Positions 1-11,082 are shown, counted from the first letter of the stretch. The stretch is DNA of 64,000 nucleotides from Gelatoporia subvermispora B (GCA_000320605.2 KB445808.1:496001-560000); one strand, 5' to 3'. A program made the numbers and translations. The notes: generated from the letters alone by a model not told the origin.

Positions 1-366
1 TGGAACACATTGAGTGAGTTCAGTCCTCGCAGGAATTACGTCTGGCGTATCTCCGCGCCGGACGTCCGATGACCTCCCCTGAGATACTCCGCGCAGGCTG
101 GCCTACAGTCGTCTAAGTCGGTCCGATTTGCAATGCGGCACATTCAGACGTAACATCCAAGAACTTTGAACAGCTCAGCGCTCAGAATCTGCGTACACCT
201 TGCTTTCATCTTGCATCTATCTTGCTGTCACCCAACGTGGAACAATGAACGTGAATGTATAACAACTTAAATAATACAACGATTGTGCTCTACATGGGAG
301 TGCTACAGATACAATATATGGTGCGTCCTCCATCCCGATCCAGACCAGCAGCGGCGCACCAGGCAC
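1..366. other. Edge region, no gene seen
   Basis: No supportable coding region, repeat or RNA gene was seen. This is probably the 3' flank of the minus-strand gene that ends at 367. Confidence 0.4.
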
Positions 367-1431
367 CTAGTCTGTCCACTCCCTCTCGGCCTCCGTCTCC
401 TCTCCATCATGATCAGACTTCTCCTGCTTCTCCTCGTCCCGATGCACCATGGCGCCATCCAACCACGACCAGCCCCGCGCAATGCCCTCCACCCGCACCG
501 CCTCATCTCCCGACACTTCGCCCTTCCACGCGCTGTGCACGCTCTCATCCGCGTCAATGCGCTTCAGGACGCGGGTGACATGCGCGCGGCGCGCAAACGC
601 GAGGTAGCACGCGGCGAGCGCCACCATTTCCGCGGGGTGGCCAGGCGGTGCGGTGATGAGCGCACGTGTGGACGCGCTGTTGGACGGGAGCAGGATTGCT
701 TGCGCGAGGAAGTCGCGCGCGCGACGGAGCTGCGTGTCGGTGAGTGCAAGGGTCATGCGGCCTTGTAGTTGTGTCCCGTCTTGGCGCTGAGCTTGCGCGG
801 GGAGGACGAGCCGGAGACGCGTGAGTCGCACGCCGGGCTCGTAAGTCTCCTCCGTGGAGCCAACTGCGGCGCTGCGATCCGAGGGCAAGGAGATTTCGAC
901 GATGTGCGTGACGCCGTCTTGGATTGTAGTGGGTGAGTCGGGGCCGGAGAAAGCAACGGAGAGGTTGGGGGCAAGCTCTGAGAGTGCGTGCGTCGGGGGC
1001 GGGACGGGGCATGCGGGGATGGCGTCCTGGTCGTCGATTGCATGCTCTGGCTTGGCTTCACTCGTGTTTGCATCTGCGGCGGGATGGGGAGGCGGCGCCT
1101 CCGCAGCCGGGGTCGGCGCTTGGCCCTCGAAGAAGACGATGCGCTTCTTCGGGCCACGCCTGCGGGGGAGGTTGTTCCGGTGCGGGTGGACGTGCGCGTG
1201 CGCGCGGGCGGTGGGCGAGCAGGGGTTACAAGACGCGGCAGGCATGAACGGCGAAGAACCGGTGCAGATGCGCAGACTGACGCCACGGCGCTCGCGCAGG
1301 CGGCTCGGCACAAGCGGTGCGGGCGCAGGGCGAAGGAGTCGAGGGAGGGGCGACGTCGGGTAGGGGACTGCTTCGCAGCTTCGGGATGGAGTCCCGGAAG
1401 GAATGTTGGTGTTGAGGGTGAGAGTGGCCAT
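367..1431 (-). CDS. Hypothetical protein, possible inactive tyrosine-phosphatase-like fold
   Basis: Single-exon reading frame of 354 residues from the ATG at 1431; an in-frame ATG seven codons upstream (1452) is the alternative. The first 150 residues are rich in Pro, Ala, Arg and Ser with a basic patch (RRRGPKKRIVFFEG) and look disordered. The C-terminal third is ordered: a helix-like stretch (TDTQLRRARDFLAQA), then a strand-loop-helix containing ALITAPPGHPAEMVALAACY, and an acidic-basic tail. The loop lies where a dual-specificity phosphatase carries its Cys-x5-Arg site, but no such Cys/Arg pair is present, so any phosphatase-like fold would be catalytically dead. That link is inference only. 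No signal peptide or membrane segment is visible. Function unknown. Confidence 0.6.
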   Translation of the reverse strand: MATLTLNTNIPSGTPSRSCEAVPYPTSPLPRLLRPAPAPLVPSRLRERRGVSLRICTGSSPFMPAASCNPCSPTARAHAHVHPHRNNLPRRRGPKKRIVFFEGQAPTPAAEAPPPHPAADANTSEAKPEHAIDDQDAIPACPVPPPTHALSELAPNLSVAFSGPDSPTTIQDGVTHIVEISLPSDRSAAVGSTEETYEPGVRLTRLRLVLPAQAQRQDGTQLQGRMTLALTDTQLRRARDFLAQAILLPSNSASTRALITAPPGHPAEMVALAACYLAFARRAHVTRVLKRIDADESVHSAWKGEVSGDEAVRVEGIARGWSWLDGAMVHRDEEKQEKSDHDGEETEAEREWTD

Positions 1432-1452
1432 GGCTGAGTGGGTTCGGGTCAC

Positions 1453-2144
1453 TTCCCCGGGAAGTGGTCGGCCTATGATCTGAGAGTTGGTGTGTTAGAT
1501 ATGATGAAGGAGGGGACGGGCAATGGTAGGACGAACGTTTGAGAGAGAAGTACAGCGCAGCACGCTGGGAGGCTTATATCGCGAACTTGAGCACACCACG
1601 AGGCTGCAGTTCTGGGGTGTGGCACCGCAGGCCGCTGTGGCGAGTTGACACGAGGCAGACGAAACTCGCGCTCCAGACCAGCTCAAGTACATAGATCAAT
1701 TCGAGTACACGCGGATCAACAGAAGTCGAAGATCAAAGAGTGACTCTCCGAGTGCTATCGCTCCGAGCCTGAGAGACTTAGACGCCTTTGCGGAAGACGT
1801 TGGGGTACGGAGGCAAGTTGCTATCATTGGCGAGAATTATATGCTCCAGAGCACTCTTGAATGCCGTGGTCGGGCAGGCATGGGATGTTCACATCCGGTG
1901 GTCAGTGAGGCAAGATTGAAATCCGCTACGAGGCTCGTGACCGATGACTGGGCGCTTGATACCATTCATGAACACGATCACGTGAGGTGACCGTGTGGCG
2001 CGTTTGTCTGCGAAAGCCGAAAGGCGCCTTGAGGCCTTGAGCCGAGCCTTGCGTTCACCACGCGATCCGTCTGCATTTACTTCTTATTCTCCTCCCCCGA
2101 TCTCGAGCTGTCTTAGAAAGTAGAGATTTTGAAGCCACACGAAG
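1453..2144. other. Divergent intergenic region
   Basis: About 690 bp between two divergently transcribed genes, presumably holding both promoters. No repeat, RNA gene or additional coding signal was seen. Confidence 0.5.
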
Positions 2145-3863
2145 ATGATATTTCGCACAGCAACCGAGGATGCGCGAGCGAGCGCAGGCGAACTCCTTTT
2201 CTTATGTCATGACAAGCGGAGCGTGCTTGTCCCACTGCCCAAATCTCTCCAGGTGCGTCTCGCGTATCCGTGCCTATATCCCGTTTGACTCCAGCTTCAA
2301 CGACCCCACGACTGTTGAGAGTCCTCCTCTCAGACTGGATTGTTGACAATCGCGTTGCAGGACCTGCATACGACTATACGCGCAATCTTCGACCTGCCCG
2401 CATACACTCTATCGATAACCACCCACAAGATCCCAGACTTCCCCGATTATGAATTCGAAATTGACCCATCCGCATGGCCCTTGGTCGCGCCGATCCTGCA
2501 CTCCGTGGTAGTCCACGCTGTCCCCTCTCCCACAGGCGCCCCACATCATGACCCAACCCAGCCCAAGATCCAGCAGACACAAAAGCTATCGGAATCTCCT
2601 GCCCAGGCTCTTGCGCACATGCAGAAAGTACAATCATTCTCCAGCTCGGGCCTCCACAGGCTCACGCCGGCCTCGTCGAGCGAGTCCATGCGCGCAGGCG
2701 CGAAACGCCCCGCGTCGGCTCGCGAGCAGGACGTGCACAAGGACGCGGCGAGGAAGCGCGTTCGGACTTCAGACGATGGGCGTGGGCAGGAGCCCGAGCA
2801 CGCGCCATTGCGCAGCGGCAGCTCACAGACGGCCGACCTTGATCTTCAGCCCGCTGAACAAGACGTTGCACATGACGAAATAGTAGAGGTGCAGTACGAA
2901 GATATCGACGAGCAGATGGACGAAGAGCGCGTCGAGGAGGAGATGGAGGAGCATGCCGAGCAGGTTGCGGACGAGTCCATGAACGGCGCGCCGCACGAGG
3001 ATGCCCTGAGCCAGGCCGTCTCGTACACGTCGTATGCGCCGTCTGCGCCGTCCTCCACCACAGGCGCGCAGCGGCGCACACCACAGACGAAACCACAGAC
3101 CCCGTTATCGAAGTTCAAGCCCGCGCCTGCGCCCAGCCCGCGCGCTGCACCCCATCCCGGTGCGTACACTGCCCATTATCTCATGCGAAGCGCTGACCCG
3201 GGTCGCCGTGCAGTAATTAGGCACGAGAAGACGACCGTGAAGCATGAAAAACCGTCGCCCGCCCCTCGCGCCGGACACGTCCGTAAGTTCTCTGCCTCTA
3301 CCGCGCTTGTGCCTCCCCGTACTGAAACTGTCGTCTCCCACAGCCGCACCCGGGACACCGTCCCCCTCACGCGCGCCTGCGCTGCCGCATACACCCAGCC
3401 AGCCGCGCACGCAGCCACACGCGCAGCCCGAGCACCAGCCCCCGCCGCCCACGCCCTCGCTCACGCTCTCTCAATTCCACGCGCAAGCACAAGCACAGGC
3501 GCCCAACACTACGGAGAGCTTCCTCGTGCAGATCCACTACTCGGGTGCCGCTGCCGCGGGCGAGGACGAGCAGCTGCTGTTCAAGACGCGCGGCCGCCAC
3601 GTCGTCGGCAAGGTCCTCCTCCAGGCCTGCCGCACCTTCGGCATCGAGGACTTGTACGACAGGTGCGTAGCTTTCTCCGTATCTAGTTATGTGGTAGCTC
3701 ACACTCATCTTGACCCGCGAACGTGTGTAGGGCTCAGCTGCAGCTAGTATGCGATGCGGATCAGGGCGAGGACGAACCTGAAATACTGCCGTGCCCGCGC
3801 CACGAGACGATGGCGCGCGTCGGCGCGACGCCTGGAAGCCGGTTCCTTCTCGTCATTGAATGA
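2145..3863 (+). CDS. Unknown protein with C-terminal ubiquitin-like-looking domain
   Basis: Four exons: 2145-2252, 2361-3282, 3344-3662 and 3731-3863, together 493 residues; all phases agree and an in-frame stop lies just upstream of the ATG. The N-terminal 75 residues are ordered and hydrophobic and include LLFLCHDKRSVLVPLP and FPDYEFEIDPSAW. The centre is a long low-complexity region with an acidic Glu/Asp stretch (around residues 210-250) followed by Pro/Ala/Gln-rich sequence. The C-terminal 110 residues are ordered again, with ESFLVQIHY, a central helix (VVGKVLLQACRTFGI) and a final strand ending FLLVIE. This strand-helix-strand pattern resembles a ubiquitin/SUMO-like beta-grasp domain. 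That assignment is inference from the pattern, not a recognised family. The stop falls right after the last strand, so the domain ends the protein. Confidence 0.75.
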
Positions 3864-4192
3864 ACTGAACTTAGGCGAATTGCATGGGCTCTTGACGCTC
3901 CTGCCGATCATTCTGTACCAAAATCGGGAAGACTAAGTTGAGAAGTGGTATCTTACGGTACTGATATGACAATCACGATCTTGCGATGTCTTGCATAGCG
4001 ACCAGGAAGATTTCTGACGATCACGACGTAATATATAGGGCACTGTACGATATGATACGATACGTCCTCTCTTCTCTGCATCCAACGATACTTTCCTCCG
4101 GGTTTCTTATCCTACACCGGTATCTTCCTGCCACGAATATGCGTCTGCACTGCCCTTCCTCTGCCTTTCCTCGCTGCAGTGCGTTCCAGCTC
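3864..4192. other. Convergent 3' flanks
   Basis: Shared 3' region of two convergent genes. AT-richer than the exons around it; no gene or repeat seen. Confidence 0.4.
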
Positions 4193-5606
4193 TCAGGGTG
4201 CGCTGAGGACAGTCTGCATGAACTGGTCGTACGAGACCTGGATGTAGCCGTCGCGGTCGGTGTCGAGGCGCTGGAACGCCTCGGTGAGCTGCTTGATGAC
4301 GACGCACGCCCGCACGAAGCGGTCGAACGTGATCCCGCCGGCGCCGGCGACGCCCGACCCAGTGCCTTCGGACATGACTATAGTTAGCGCGTTCAGCCGC
4401 GATTGTGAAGGGCGAGTGCAGATGCATTCGAAATCGAGGAGTGGAGGGGGCGTACTCACCGTACTTGCGCTCGACGAGGGAGAGGAGCGGCGGCGAGAGA
4501 TTGTAGCCAAATTGGCGGAGCGCGTCCGCGAGCTCGCGTCCGTCGATCGAGCCGGAGCCGTCGCGGTCAAAGTGGCGGAACACGTTCTGCCAGTCCTTGA
4601 TGTACTTCCACAAGCCCGCGAACTGCACCCAGCATCAGCGACCGAGCATATGGGCATGGCGAGATCGACGTACCTCATTGAAGCCGACGGTGCCGCTGCG
4701 GTCCGTATCCTACGAAGGAGAGTCAGCGGAGCAAGGAAAAGAAGTGACACCAGGACGCACAAAGATGGTCATCAGCAACTTCACGGTGTCGAGGTCGAAC
4801 GCTACAAATGAACGCCACGGTCAGCTGGACGCTCCGGTTCCGCCTATCTCAACAAATCGAATCCTTACGTGTCCAATCGCCGTTGATCAAGGCCTTCTCT
4901 GTCGACAGAGCATACTCAGATCAGCGATAGCTTCATGCCAACGCGGGAGAAGATGCCAATACTCACGTAGCTCGTGCACGGTGATGGCCCCAGACCTGTC
5001 CGTGTCGACGGCCGTGAACCAGTTCCAAAGCCTGTGATTCCATCCTGGCCGTCAGCATGCGCACGTACACTATCGCCCGCCATGGCGCCCTCCGGTAACT
5101 CAGATTTGCATCCAGCGTGCATCAGGACAGATCCTGGATGGCAGCATGGGTGCTCCATGCTCACACCATCCCGCGGCAGCTCGTCCTAGCCGCGATGCAC
5201 ACATCTCCAGCGCCCCCGTCGACCATGACCTCATCGCTGCCGCCCTCGTAACGCGAATCTGCATTGCCGGCACTGCACCGTGAACGACTAACGAGAAGAC
5301 TCACTGGGGATCAGCACCAGGGGGTGGGCCTCGAGACATCGCAGGTGCAAACCCTCCGGGGCCCATGTTGTTGCCACCGTACCCGCCTGGACCTCCGCCT
5401 GGCGCGCCGCCGTATCCTGCACCTCCGCCCGGCGCGCTGCCGTAGCCTGCACCTCCGCCCGACGCGCTGCCGTAACCTGCACCTGCACCACCATAGCCCG
5501 CAGGGGCTGCTGTGCCACTTCCGTAGCCAGCAGGGGGCGCTGCGCCACCACCGTATCCCGCAGCGCCGCCGTCGCGGTAGCCGCCGCCGTGACTTCCGTA
5601 AGACAT
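4193..5606 (-). CDS. PEF1: Penta-EF-hand calcium-binding protein (peflin/ALG-2 type)
   Basis: Seven exons on the minus strand (5606-5305, 5031-4967, 4898-4869, 4801-4761, 4709-4674, 4622-4460, 4377-4193) give 273 residues, close to animal peflin. Residues 1-100 are a Gly/Tyr/Ala/Pro-rich repeat region (repeated GGAGYGSA-like units), the usual N-terminal tail of this family. The EF-hand part follows. EF1 has DTDRSGAITVHE, EF2 DTDRSGTVGFNE (147-158), EF3 DRDGSGSIDGRE (177-188), EF4 is degenerate, and EF5 has DTDRDGYIQVSYD near the C-terminus. EF1, EF2, EF3 and EF5 keep the acidic Ca2+ ligands. Family members are cytosolic Ca2+ sensors that dimerise through EF5 and bind membrane or trafficking partners when Ca2+ rises; the yeast Pef1 protein acts in polar growth. 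Several exons are very short (30, 41 and 36 nt). Confidence 0.95.
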
Positions 5607-5933
5607 TAAACAAGTGAAGTGAAGTGAGTTTGCGGGTGAGTTTCGAAGAGTGAGAAGCCGGCGTGGATAAGAGAGACTCGGATGTATATGGCTCTGGATA
5701 AGCTGGCGGTGTCGTGCACCGCAATTCGCCGAACCGCCCCGCTTGGCAGCTGCAGTGCTCCATTACTTGAGGCTGGACAAGCACGAAGCAGGCATCGCGC
5801 CCATCTGCTTGGGTAAGTGGGTAGCGATGAATATATTGTATGCATTCAGAGCGAAGACGTATGGCACTACTCCGTAGAGAGTAGACAAGTTCAGCGAATG
5901 TTATGAAACGACGAGCAATTGAGGGTTGAAGTA
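5607..5933. other. Promoter side of the penta-EF-hand gene
   Basis: Upstream sequence of the PEF gene up to the MITE boundary. No gene seen. Confidence 0.4.
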
Positions 5934-6471
5934 CTGAAGGGTGCTTAATTATAACAATTCGTCATGTCACGTCCTTCAATTGTATTGTTAATTTTTGCGG
6001 TTTTCACGTCACGCTGTCCGACCAATTGTTAAGTGTCTGACCACCTTAAAACAGGCTCAAACCTGTTCAGAGACCCTCTAAAACCGCTCTATTCTCTTGC
6101 TGTAACGTACCACATGTGAAACAAAGGCTTCAGAAGCTGTTAAAGCTCATGGAGTGCAAACACCCAATTTCGACACTCCAAACCAGTCAGAGCCAGTAGA
6201 AAGCGCCTGTTCTGTTGCTTGATCGACCTCAAGAAATCTCGATGAACTGGTTTTCGCAAGCAATTGGACAACAACATTAAAGGAAAAACTTGATGCTGCA
6301 GCACATTGTAGTCCCTGTCGCCGCCCTATATTCTATGCTGCTGCACCTGAAAGACCAATTGTTACTCGACACAGGTCCTGTCGTGTCACAGTGAAGTCCA
6401 ATTGTTATCAATTACACCTAATTGTTAGGTCACACTGTCACACTCGATTGTTATAATTAAGCACCCTTCAG
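5934..6471. mobile_element. MITE, 538 bp, TA target-site duplication (Tc1/mariner-like)
   Basis: The ends are inverted repeats: the left end reads CTGAAGGGTGCTTAATTATA and the reverse complement of the right end is the same, continuing into AACAAT on both sides. A TA dinucleotide flanks each end (5932-5933 and 6472-6473), the target duplication typical of Tc1/mariner elements. The inside is AT-rich and non-coding. It repeats an AATTGTTA-type motif at least four times, mostly near the ends, which could be subterminal transposase sites. No transposase frame is present, so the element is non-autonomous. It sits 59 bp upstream of a tRNA gene. Confidence 0.85.
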
Positions 6472-6530
6472 TAGTACTTGCCAACTCGGTCACCTGTGTC
6501 TATATATATTTGCATGGATCAAACGAGTAC

Positions 6531-6615
6531 GGGCATGTGGTGTAGTTGGTTATCACGCTCGCTTAGCATTACTAGTGTTTGCGAGAGGGGTCCGGTTCGA
6601 TCCCGGACATGTCCA
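6531..6615 (+). tRNA. tRNA-Ala (anticodon AGC) with an 11-nt intron
   Basis: Cloverleaf fits by eye. The acceptor stem GGGCATG pairs with CATGTCC, including the G3:U70 wobble pair that identifies tRNA-Ala. The discriminator base is A. The anticodon stem CTCGC/GCGAG encloses TT-AGC-A followed by about 11 extra bases in the position just 3' of the anticodon, the canonical site of nuclear tRNA introns. The T arm is TCCGG-TTCGATC-CCGGA and carries a perfect B box (GGTTCGATCCC). The D arm contains TGGTGTAGTTGG (A box). Confidence 0.93.
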
Positions 6616-6642
6616 TGCAGAAGGGCACGAAAGCTACTTCCA

Positions 6643-6648
6643 TTTTTT
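6643..6648 (+). terminator. RNA polymerase III terminator
   Basis: Run of six T, 27 bases after the tRNA-Ala discriminator base, matching a Pol III terminator. Confidence 0.75.
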
Positions 6649-7389
6649 CGCCTGCCGCGCCTGATGGTCAGTATCCCTGAATGCACGGCCCTATAACGCA
6701 TTTTTTAATGAACAGTGTTCCGATGTCATATAGAGCTTCGCGTTTCATGTATAATGACTTTGCTTCCGTACGCGGGGACTGCGCGGCGCAAGATGGCAGG
6801 ACCTTGGACACAACGATCATTTTGAGAAATGCTGGCTAGGATATTGAGCTCGAACCAGTATTCTAGGTACCACAGGATGATCCATGCTATATCTGTATTT
6901 ACATAGACCGGGGTCCTGCCCAGGACACATCCGAAGGAAGGCGCGCTCGGGGCGGGAGCAAGACTCGGACTTGGATTAGTACAGTATATCGACACGATCG
7001 GAAGAATGTCTTACTTGCATATATGAACCGACTTCAGACATAATGAGCTAAAAACATAACGGGCGTACTAATATCACCGAAATAGGGTACTGTTCAAATG
7101 CTTCGCGGTAGCGATGTGGCTGCGCGTTGACCGTCCATTAGGCTCATTGGCTCTGGAATCCCACCGCAAGATCGGCTATTTGATGCATCGCGTAAGTAGC
7201 TACGGTATATTATGAGTTACATAGTCAAAGGCTAGCTGAATGAGTCCGCGAGCCCTCAACACTGCGGGATGCCGCTCGCGAAGTTGACGGAGGGTGTAGC
7301 GTCCAATAAGGTTCCGCGCTATGGCACGGGGCAGGTATTCAGGCCACCCGGTATTCACTGTTCATACGGACAATCATCCTTTTGTCGCA
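6649..7389. other. Intergenic, no gene seen
   Basis: About 740 bp between the tRNA and the first family A gene. No convincing exon. A TATA-like GGTATATTATG lies near 7205. The promoter element shared by the other family A genes is not intact here (only CATAGTCA at 7220). Confidence 0.4.
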
Positions 7390-8039
7390 ATGTCGGTCAC
7401 CTTCTATTTCGTCGAGCTTTACGGGGATCTCGACCAGACAGACGTCCATCTCTCGACCTTGATCCAGAAACTGTCGAAGACCGAATTGCGGCAAGTGCCG
7501 AAGAGAATCAGGGATGAATTCGACCAACGAATTATCAGCTTGCCGCGCAGCCTGCAGCCTGACACGGTATGCGATATTGACATATGCAAGACATCCGCTG
7601 ATGCATGTAGTAGCCCTTTGAGGTAGTGCGTTCTGCATCCGCGATCACCGCAATACCTTCGGTTCTATCGCACAAATGTGTCTTCAAGAAGATAACTCCA
7701 CGACTCTGCCTCGGTTATACCGTTAACCAGAAGAAGCTCGCACATCTATGTCAAATGTGCCAGATAAAATATCGGGCCGCTCTCTCACACACCAGTCGAG
7801 GGTCGACGCTCGAGCATGTGCGCGCGCATGTCGAGCAGCGGATAGGCCACAGTGTACGCACGGAGCATGTCTGGCTCGAGGGAGAAGACGTTGCAGTCCT
7901 GTCTCTGTGCTCCAACTGGGAGATGAGCAAGAAGTTGAAGGAGTCCGTCCCATTGTTTCGAGATATCGTGGGTGGGACGGAGAACCCGAAGTGGTATCTG
8001 GACATCTGGCATTCGCAGTGGAAGCAAGTGGACGAGTAG
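7390..8039 (+). CDS. Family A protein, copy 1 (unknown function)
   Basis: Two exons, 7390-7566 and 7614-8039, with a 47-nt phase-0 intron, give 200 residues. The N-terminal exon encodes a helical segment ending in SLPRSLQPDT. Exon 2 carries the family A core: PRLCLGY, a helix around QRIGH, then VWLEGEDVAVLSLCSNW, and the C-terminal ENPKWYLDIWHSQW. The same landmarks recur in copies 2-5 on the minus strand at 14.0-21.2 kb (YGY, RxGHxL-like helix, VW[CL]EG, a run of strands ending in SLCxNW or equivalent, and PxWYLD). Exon 2 is 142 codons, the same as copy 2. There is no signal peptide or membrane segment, so the product is probably cytosolic or nuclear. I recognise no named domain. Confidence 0.8.
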
Positions 8040-8198
8040 ATATATCGAAATCCTAATATATCCCAATTATCCTGGCACACTCTATTGGCCTTATTGCATT
8101 CGAACGTGTAAATTCATGTGGAACGTAGCGAAAGCACTCAGAGCTCCATAGAACTGATACAGTTCGACAACGCGACTGACAGTGAACTGGCCGCGCAG

Positions 8199-9537
8199 TA
8201 GGGTACGGTAAGAAATTCCGCGGGGTGTAAGTATTGTAATGTAAGTAATAGGGTACCCCGACCTATTTTTTACATGGTGTAAATAACGTGTTACAATATG
8301 TCACATGATAGGAAAATATCACGTGCAGGTGTAAAAAACAGTGTAAAAAAGTGTAAAAAACAGAAAAAACCCGGTCAAAATTGTCTAGTACGTCAAACTC
8401 CCAGCAGACTGTCCACCTCTACTGATGTTGGCGCAGCGGGTTTGTCCGATGCCCAATGGCTTCGTATTCATCCTGCTTGCAAATAAGCCGTACAGTTCCT
8501 CCGACTTCTCGAAGTTGATGTCCTTCTCGATGCAGAATTGCTCTACACCCNNNNNNNNNNNNNNNNNNNNNNNNNNNNNNNNNNNNNNNNNNNNNNNNNN
8601 NNNNNNNNNNNNNNNNNNNNNNNNNNNNNNNNNNNNNNNNNNNNNNNNNNNNNNNNNNNNNNNNNNNNNNNNNNNNNNNNNNNNNNNNNNNNNNNNNNNN
8701 NNNNNNNNNNNNNNNNNNNNNNNNNNNNNNNNNNNNNNNNNNNNNNNNNNNNNNNNNNNNNNNNNNNNNNNNNNNNNNNNNNNNNNNNNNNNNNNNNNNN
8801 NNNNNNNNNNNNNNNNNNNNNNNNNNNNNNNNNNNNNNNNNNNNNNNNNNNNNNNNNNNNNNNNNNNNNNNNNNNNNNNNNNNNNNNNNNNNNNNNNNNN
8901 NNNNNNNNNNNNNNNNNNNNNNNNNNNNNNNNNNNNNNNNNNNNNNNNNNNNNNNNNNNNNNNNNNNNNNNNNNNNNNNNNNNNNNNNNNNNNNNNNNNN
9001 NNNNNNNNNNNNNNNNNNNNNNNNNNNNNNNNNNNNNNNNNNNNNNNNNNNNNNNNNNNNNNNNNNNNNNNNNNNNNNNNNNNNNNNNNNNNNNNNNNNN
9101 NNNNNNNNNNNNNNNNNNNNNNNNNNNNNNNNNNNNNNNNNNNNNNNNNNNNNNNNNNNNNNNNNNNNNNNNNNNNNNNNNNNNNNNNNNNNNNNNNNNN
9201 NNNNNNNNNNNNNNNNNNNNNNNNNNNNNNNNNNNNNNNNNNNNNNNNNNNNNNNNNNNNNNNNNNNNNNNNNNNNNNNNNNNNNNNNNNNNNNNNGCAG
9301 CTCATCAAGCCAAGATCGTTCATTCACTATGTCAGCAGGGGCACCCGAGGGCACTTAGCACTAAACCTCGCGATCCGCCCAATGCCCGAGCACCCGGGGG
9401 GTCTGTCTAACGGAATATAATATTTTACATTTCCGACACCCTCTTTCAGGGATCTGTGTAAGAAATTGTAAGTTACCTATTACTTACACGTAAGTTACAT
9501 GGGTGTAAGATACACACCCATTTCATACGGTACCCTA
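8199..9537. mobile_element. hAT-type DNA transposon containing an assembly gap
   Basis: An 8-bp direct duplication, CCGCGCAG, flanks the element (8191-8198 and 9538-9545), the hallmark of hAT transposons. The termini are imperfect inverted repeats: TAGGGTACGGTAAGAAAT on the left and TAGGGTACCGTATGAAAT as the reverse complement of the right end. Both subterminal regions are full of GTGTAA/TGTAAA-type repeats, usual for hAT transposase-binding regions. The middle is a run of Ns, so the presence of a transposase cannot be judged. Short open stretches border the gap on the minus strand (for example one reading FEKSEELYGLFASRMN near 8470) and may be coding remnants. Confidence 0.85.
8551..9296. 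other. Assembly gap (746 N)
   Basis: Unsequenced run of N inside the hAT element. Open frames that cross it are artefacts of the Ns. Confidence 1.
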
Positions 9538-9545
9538 CCGCGCAG

Positions 9546-9853
9546 TGGCGCTTCCTCTCGGCGACGCGACGCGTCGGAGTCACGGGACCGTTCAGCCGCT
9601 TTCACGCGTTGGCGCCTGCAACAAGCAGCGCCTTGTATTTCGCCTTCCATCTCGTTCATCGCCAGTCTACCTTGTTCTTAGTGCCCGTGTCTCTTGTATC
9701 TTCTGTAGCGTCTCCAAGAAGTACCCTGATCCTCTCAAGAATCTCACTCTCGACAGCTTCGCGTTGGGCACGCTGCAATCATGGCAACGTTGTGTCTCAG
9801 CCGTATAAGATGTCTGTGCACTAGCTCTGAGATTCTTGGGTTGGCTTGTCAAG
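9546..9853. other. 5' flank, no gene seen
   Basis: Region between the transposon duplication and the next start codon; pyrimidine-rich in part. No separate gene seen. Confidence 0.4.
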
Positions 9854-11082
9854 ATGGCCGACGTTAGGGTGTCTTCAACTGACTGGAACTCTCTGCTGGA
9901 CGCGCTTCGGCCCATCATCTACAACTGTCGAGACATTGCCGCTCCTTGCTCACAAAGTCATCCATCCCTCATGGATTTTGGTCAACTCTTTGAGCCCTTG
10001 CAGGGCGTCATCCTTGTCTGTGCTACAGCTGGTGCGCTTGGGTTGGTCAGTCAACCTGCTTTTGCATCAGGCTGTCACATCATCCTGGAACACGTCGCTG
10101 GCCTGCGTAGCACTGCCCAGAGCCTTGCCCTCCGGCTCCGCACCAAATTCCAGGCGGCACAAGCAAGATATGGCGCTGCTCGTACAGAATGCCAAATTCT
10201 GCGCGGTATATTCAGGAGCACTCCCGCGCAATTGGCTGCGAGAGCGGCTCGGTACCACGGTCTCAATGACCAGCCGTGGTACAGCAGTTTATGCGCGTTC
10301 TTCCAAGAGCCTGAAGATCCAGTACAATATCGGGGATCCGCTCGATGTCCTCCTCTCGCGATGTAAGCATAGATATGTTCGCGACCTATACGCTTTGTCC
10401 AATCCCTCATTGCGACATTGCCGTTGCAGGAGTATTCCCGTGATGTGGTATCCCTCTATTGAAAGCCTTCGAAACGGCCCCGAATACGGAACCCACATGT
10501 GGGCCTATCTGAACACCGAAGATAACGGTGAGCTAGACCTAACACCGCTGAAAGACATGTGGGGAGTGGATAATTGCTTCGTACGTTTATACATTACACG
10601 TGCGTTATACGCGGAGGAATTCGCTCTGACCTTGTGCCTTGTCGGTAGCCGGTGGACGTGACGCGTCTGAAGTTGTTTGTTCCTCGTCATCGGAACAAGT
10701 TGTCCATGATGGCTGTCAAAGTCCTCACAGAGGGTCAAGATTGCCTGCGTATAGTGGGTGCGTTACTCTCTAGTATGTTTCATGTTAGTGACCACAGCGC
10801 GTCTAACGTTCATGTACGGTAGAACGACCCTCACTCATAACAATGGAGACTCGACGCAGACAAAGCGAGATAGCTGCCACGTCCCGGCAATGTCTCTCCG
10901 AAATAGGTCAAGGCATATCTCAATTCTCTCAAGCGTGGCAGACGTTCCAGACGTTACTGAAGGCTATTGGACCCGTCTTGCTTGGTGGGGGCTTTGTGCT
11001 CTTCTTAGTGTTTGCCGCAATGATGAGCATCTTCGCGACGATGATATCAAGAGTGGTGACCGAGGTGTCTTCGAGTGCGTGA
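9854..11082 (+). CDS. Unknown protein with C-terminal membrane anchor
   Basis: Four exons (9854-10362, 10430-10580, 10649-10757, 10823-11082), phases consistent, 342 residues. A second in-frame ATG lies six codons upstream (9836). Residues 1-170 form a mostly helical, Ala/Leu-rich region with a hydrophobic stretch (LQGVILVCATAGALGLV). The middle contains MWGVDNCF and RLKLFVPRHRNKLSMM. The last 60 residues hold an amphipathic helix followed by a clear transmembrane segment (GPVLLGGGFVLFLVFAAMM) and a short tail. The shape is that of a tail-anchored protein. The N-terminal helical region loosely recalls N-terminal domains of fungal NLR-like proteins, but I see no diagnostic motif. Function unknown. 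Confidence 0.7.

Noticed and set aside
8385..9420. Long open frames of about 290-330 codons on both strands
   Set aside because: They run through the N gap; only short real flanks exist.
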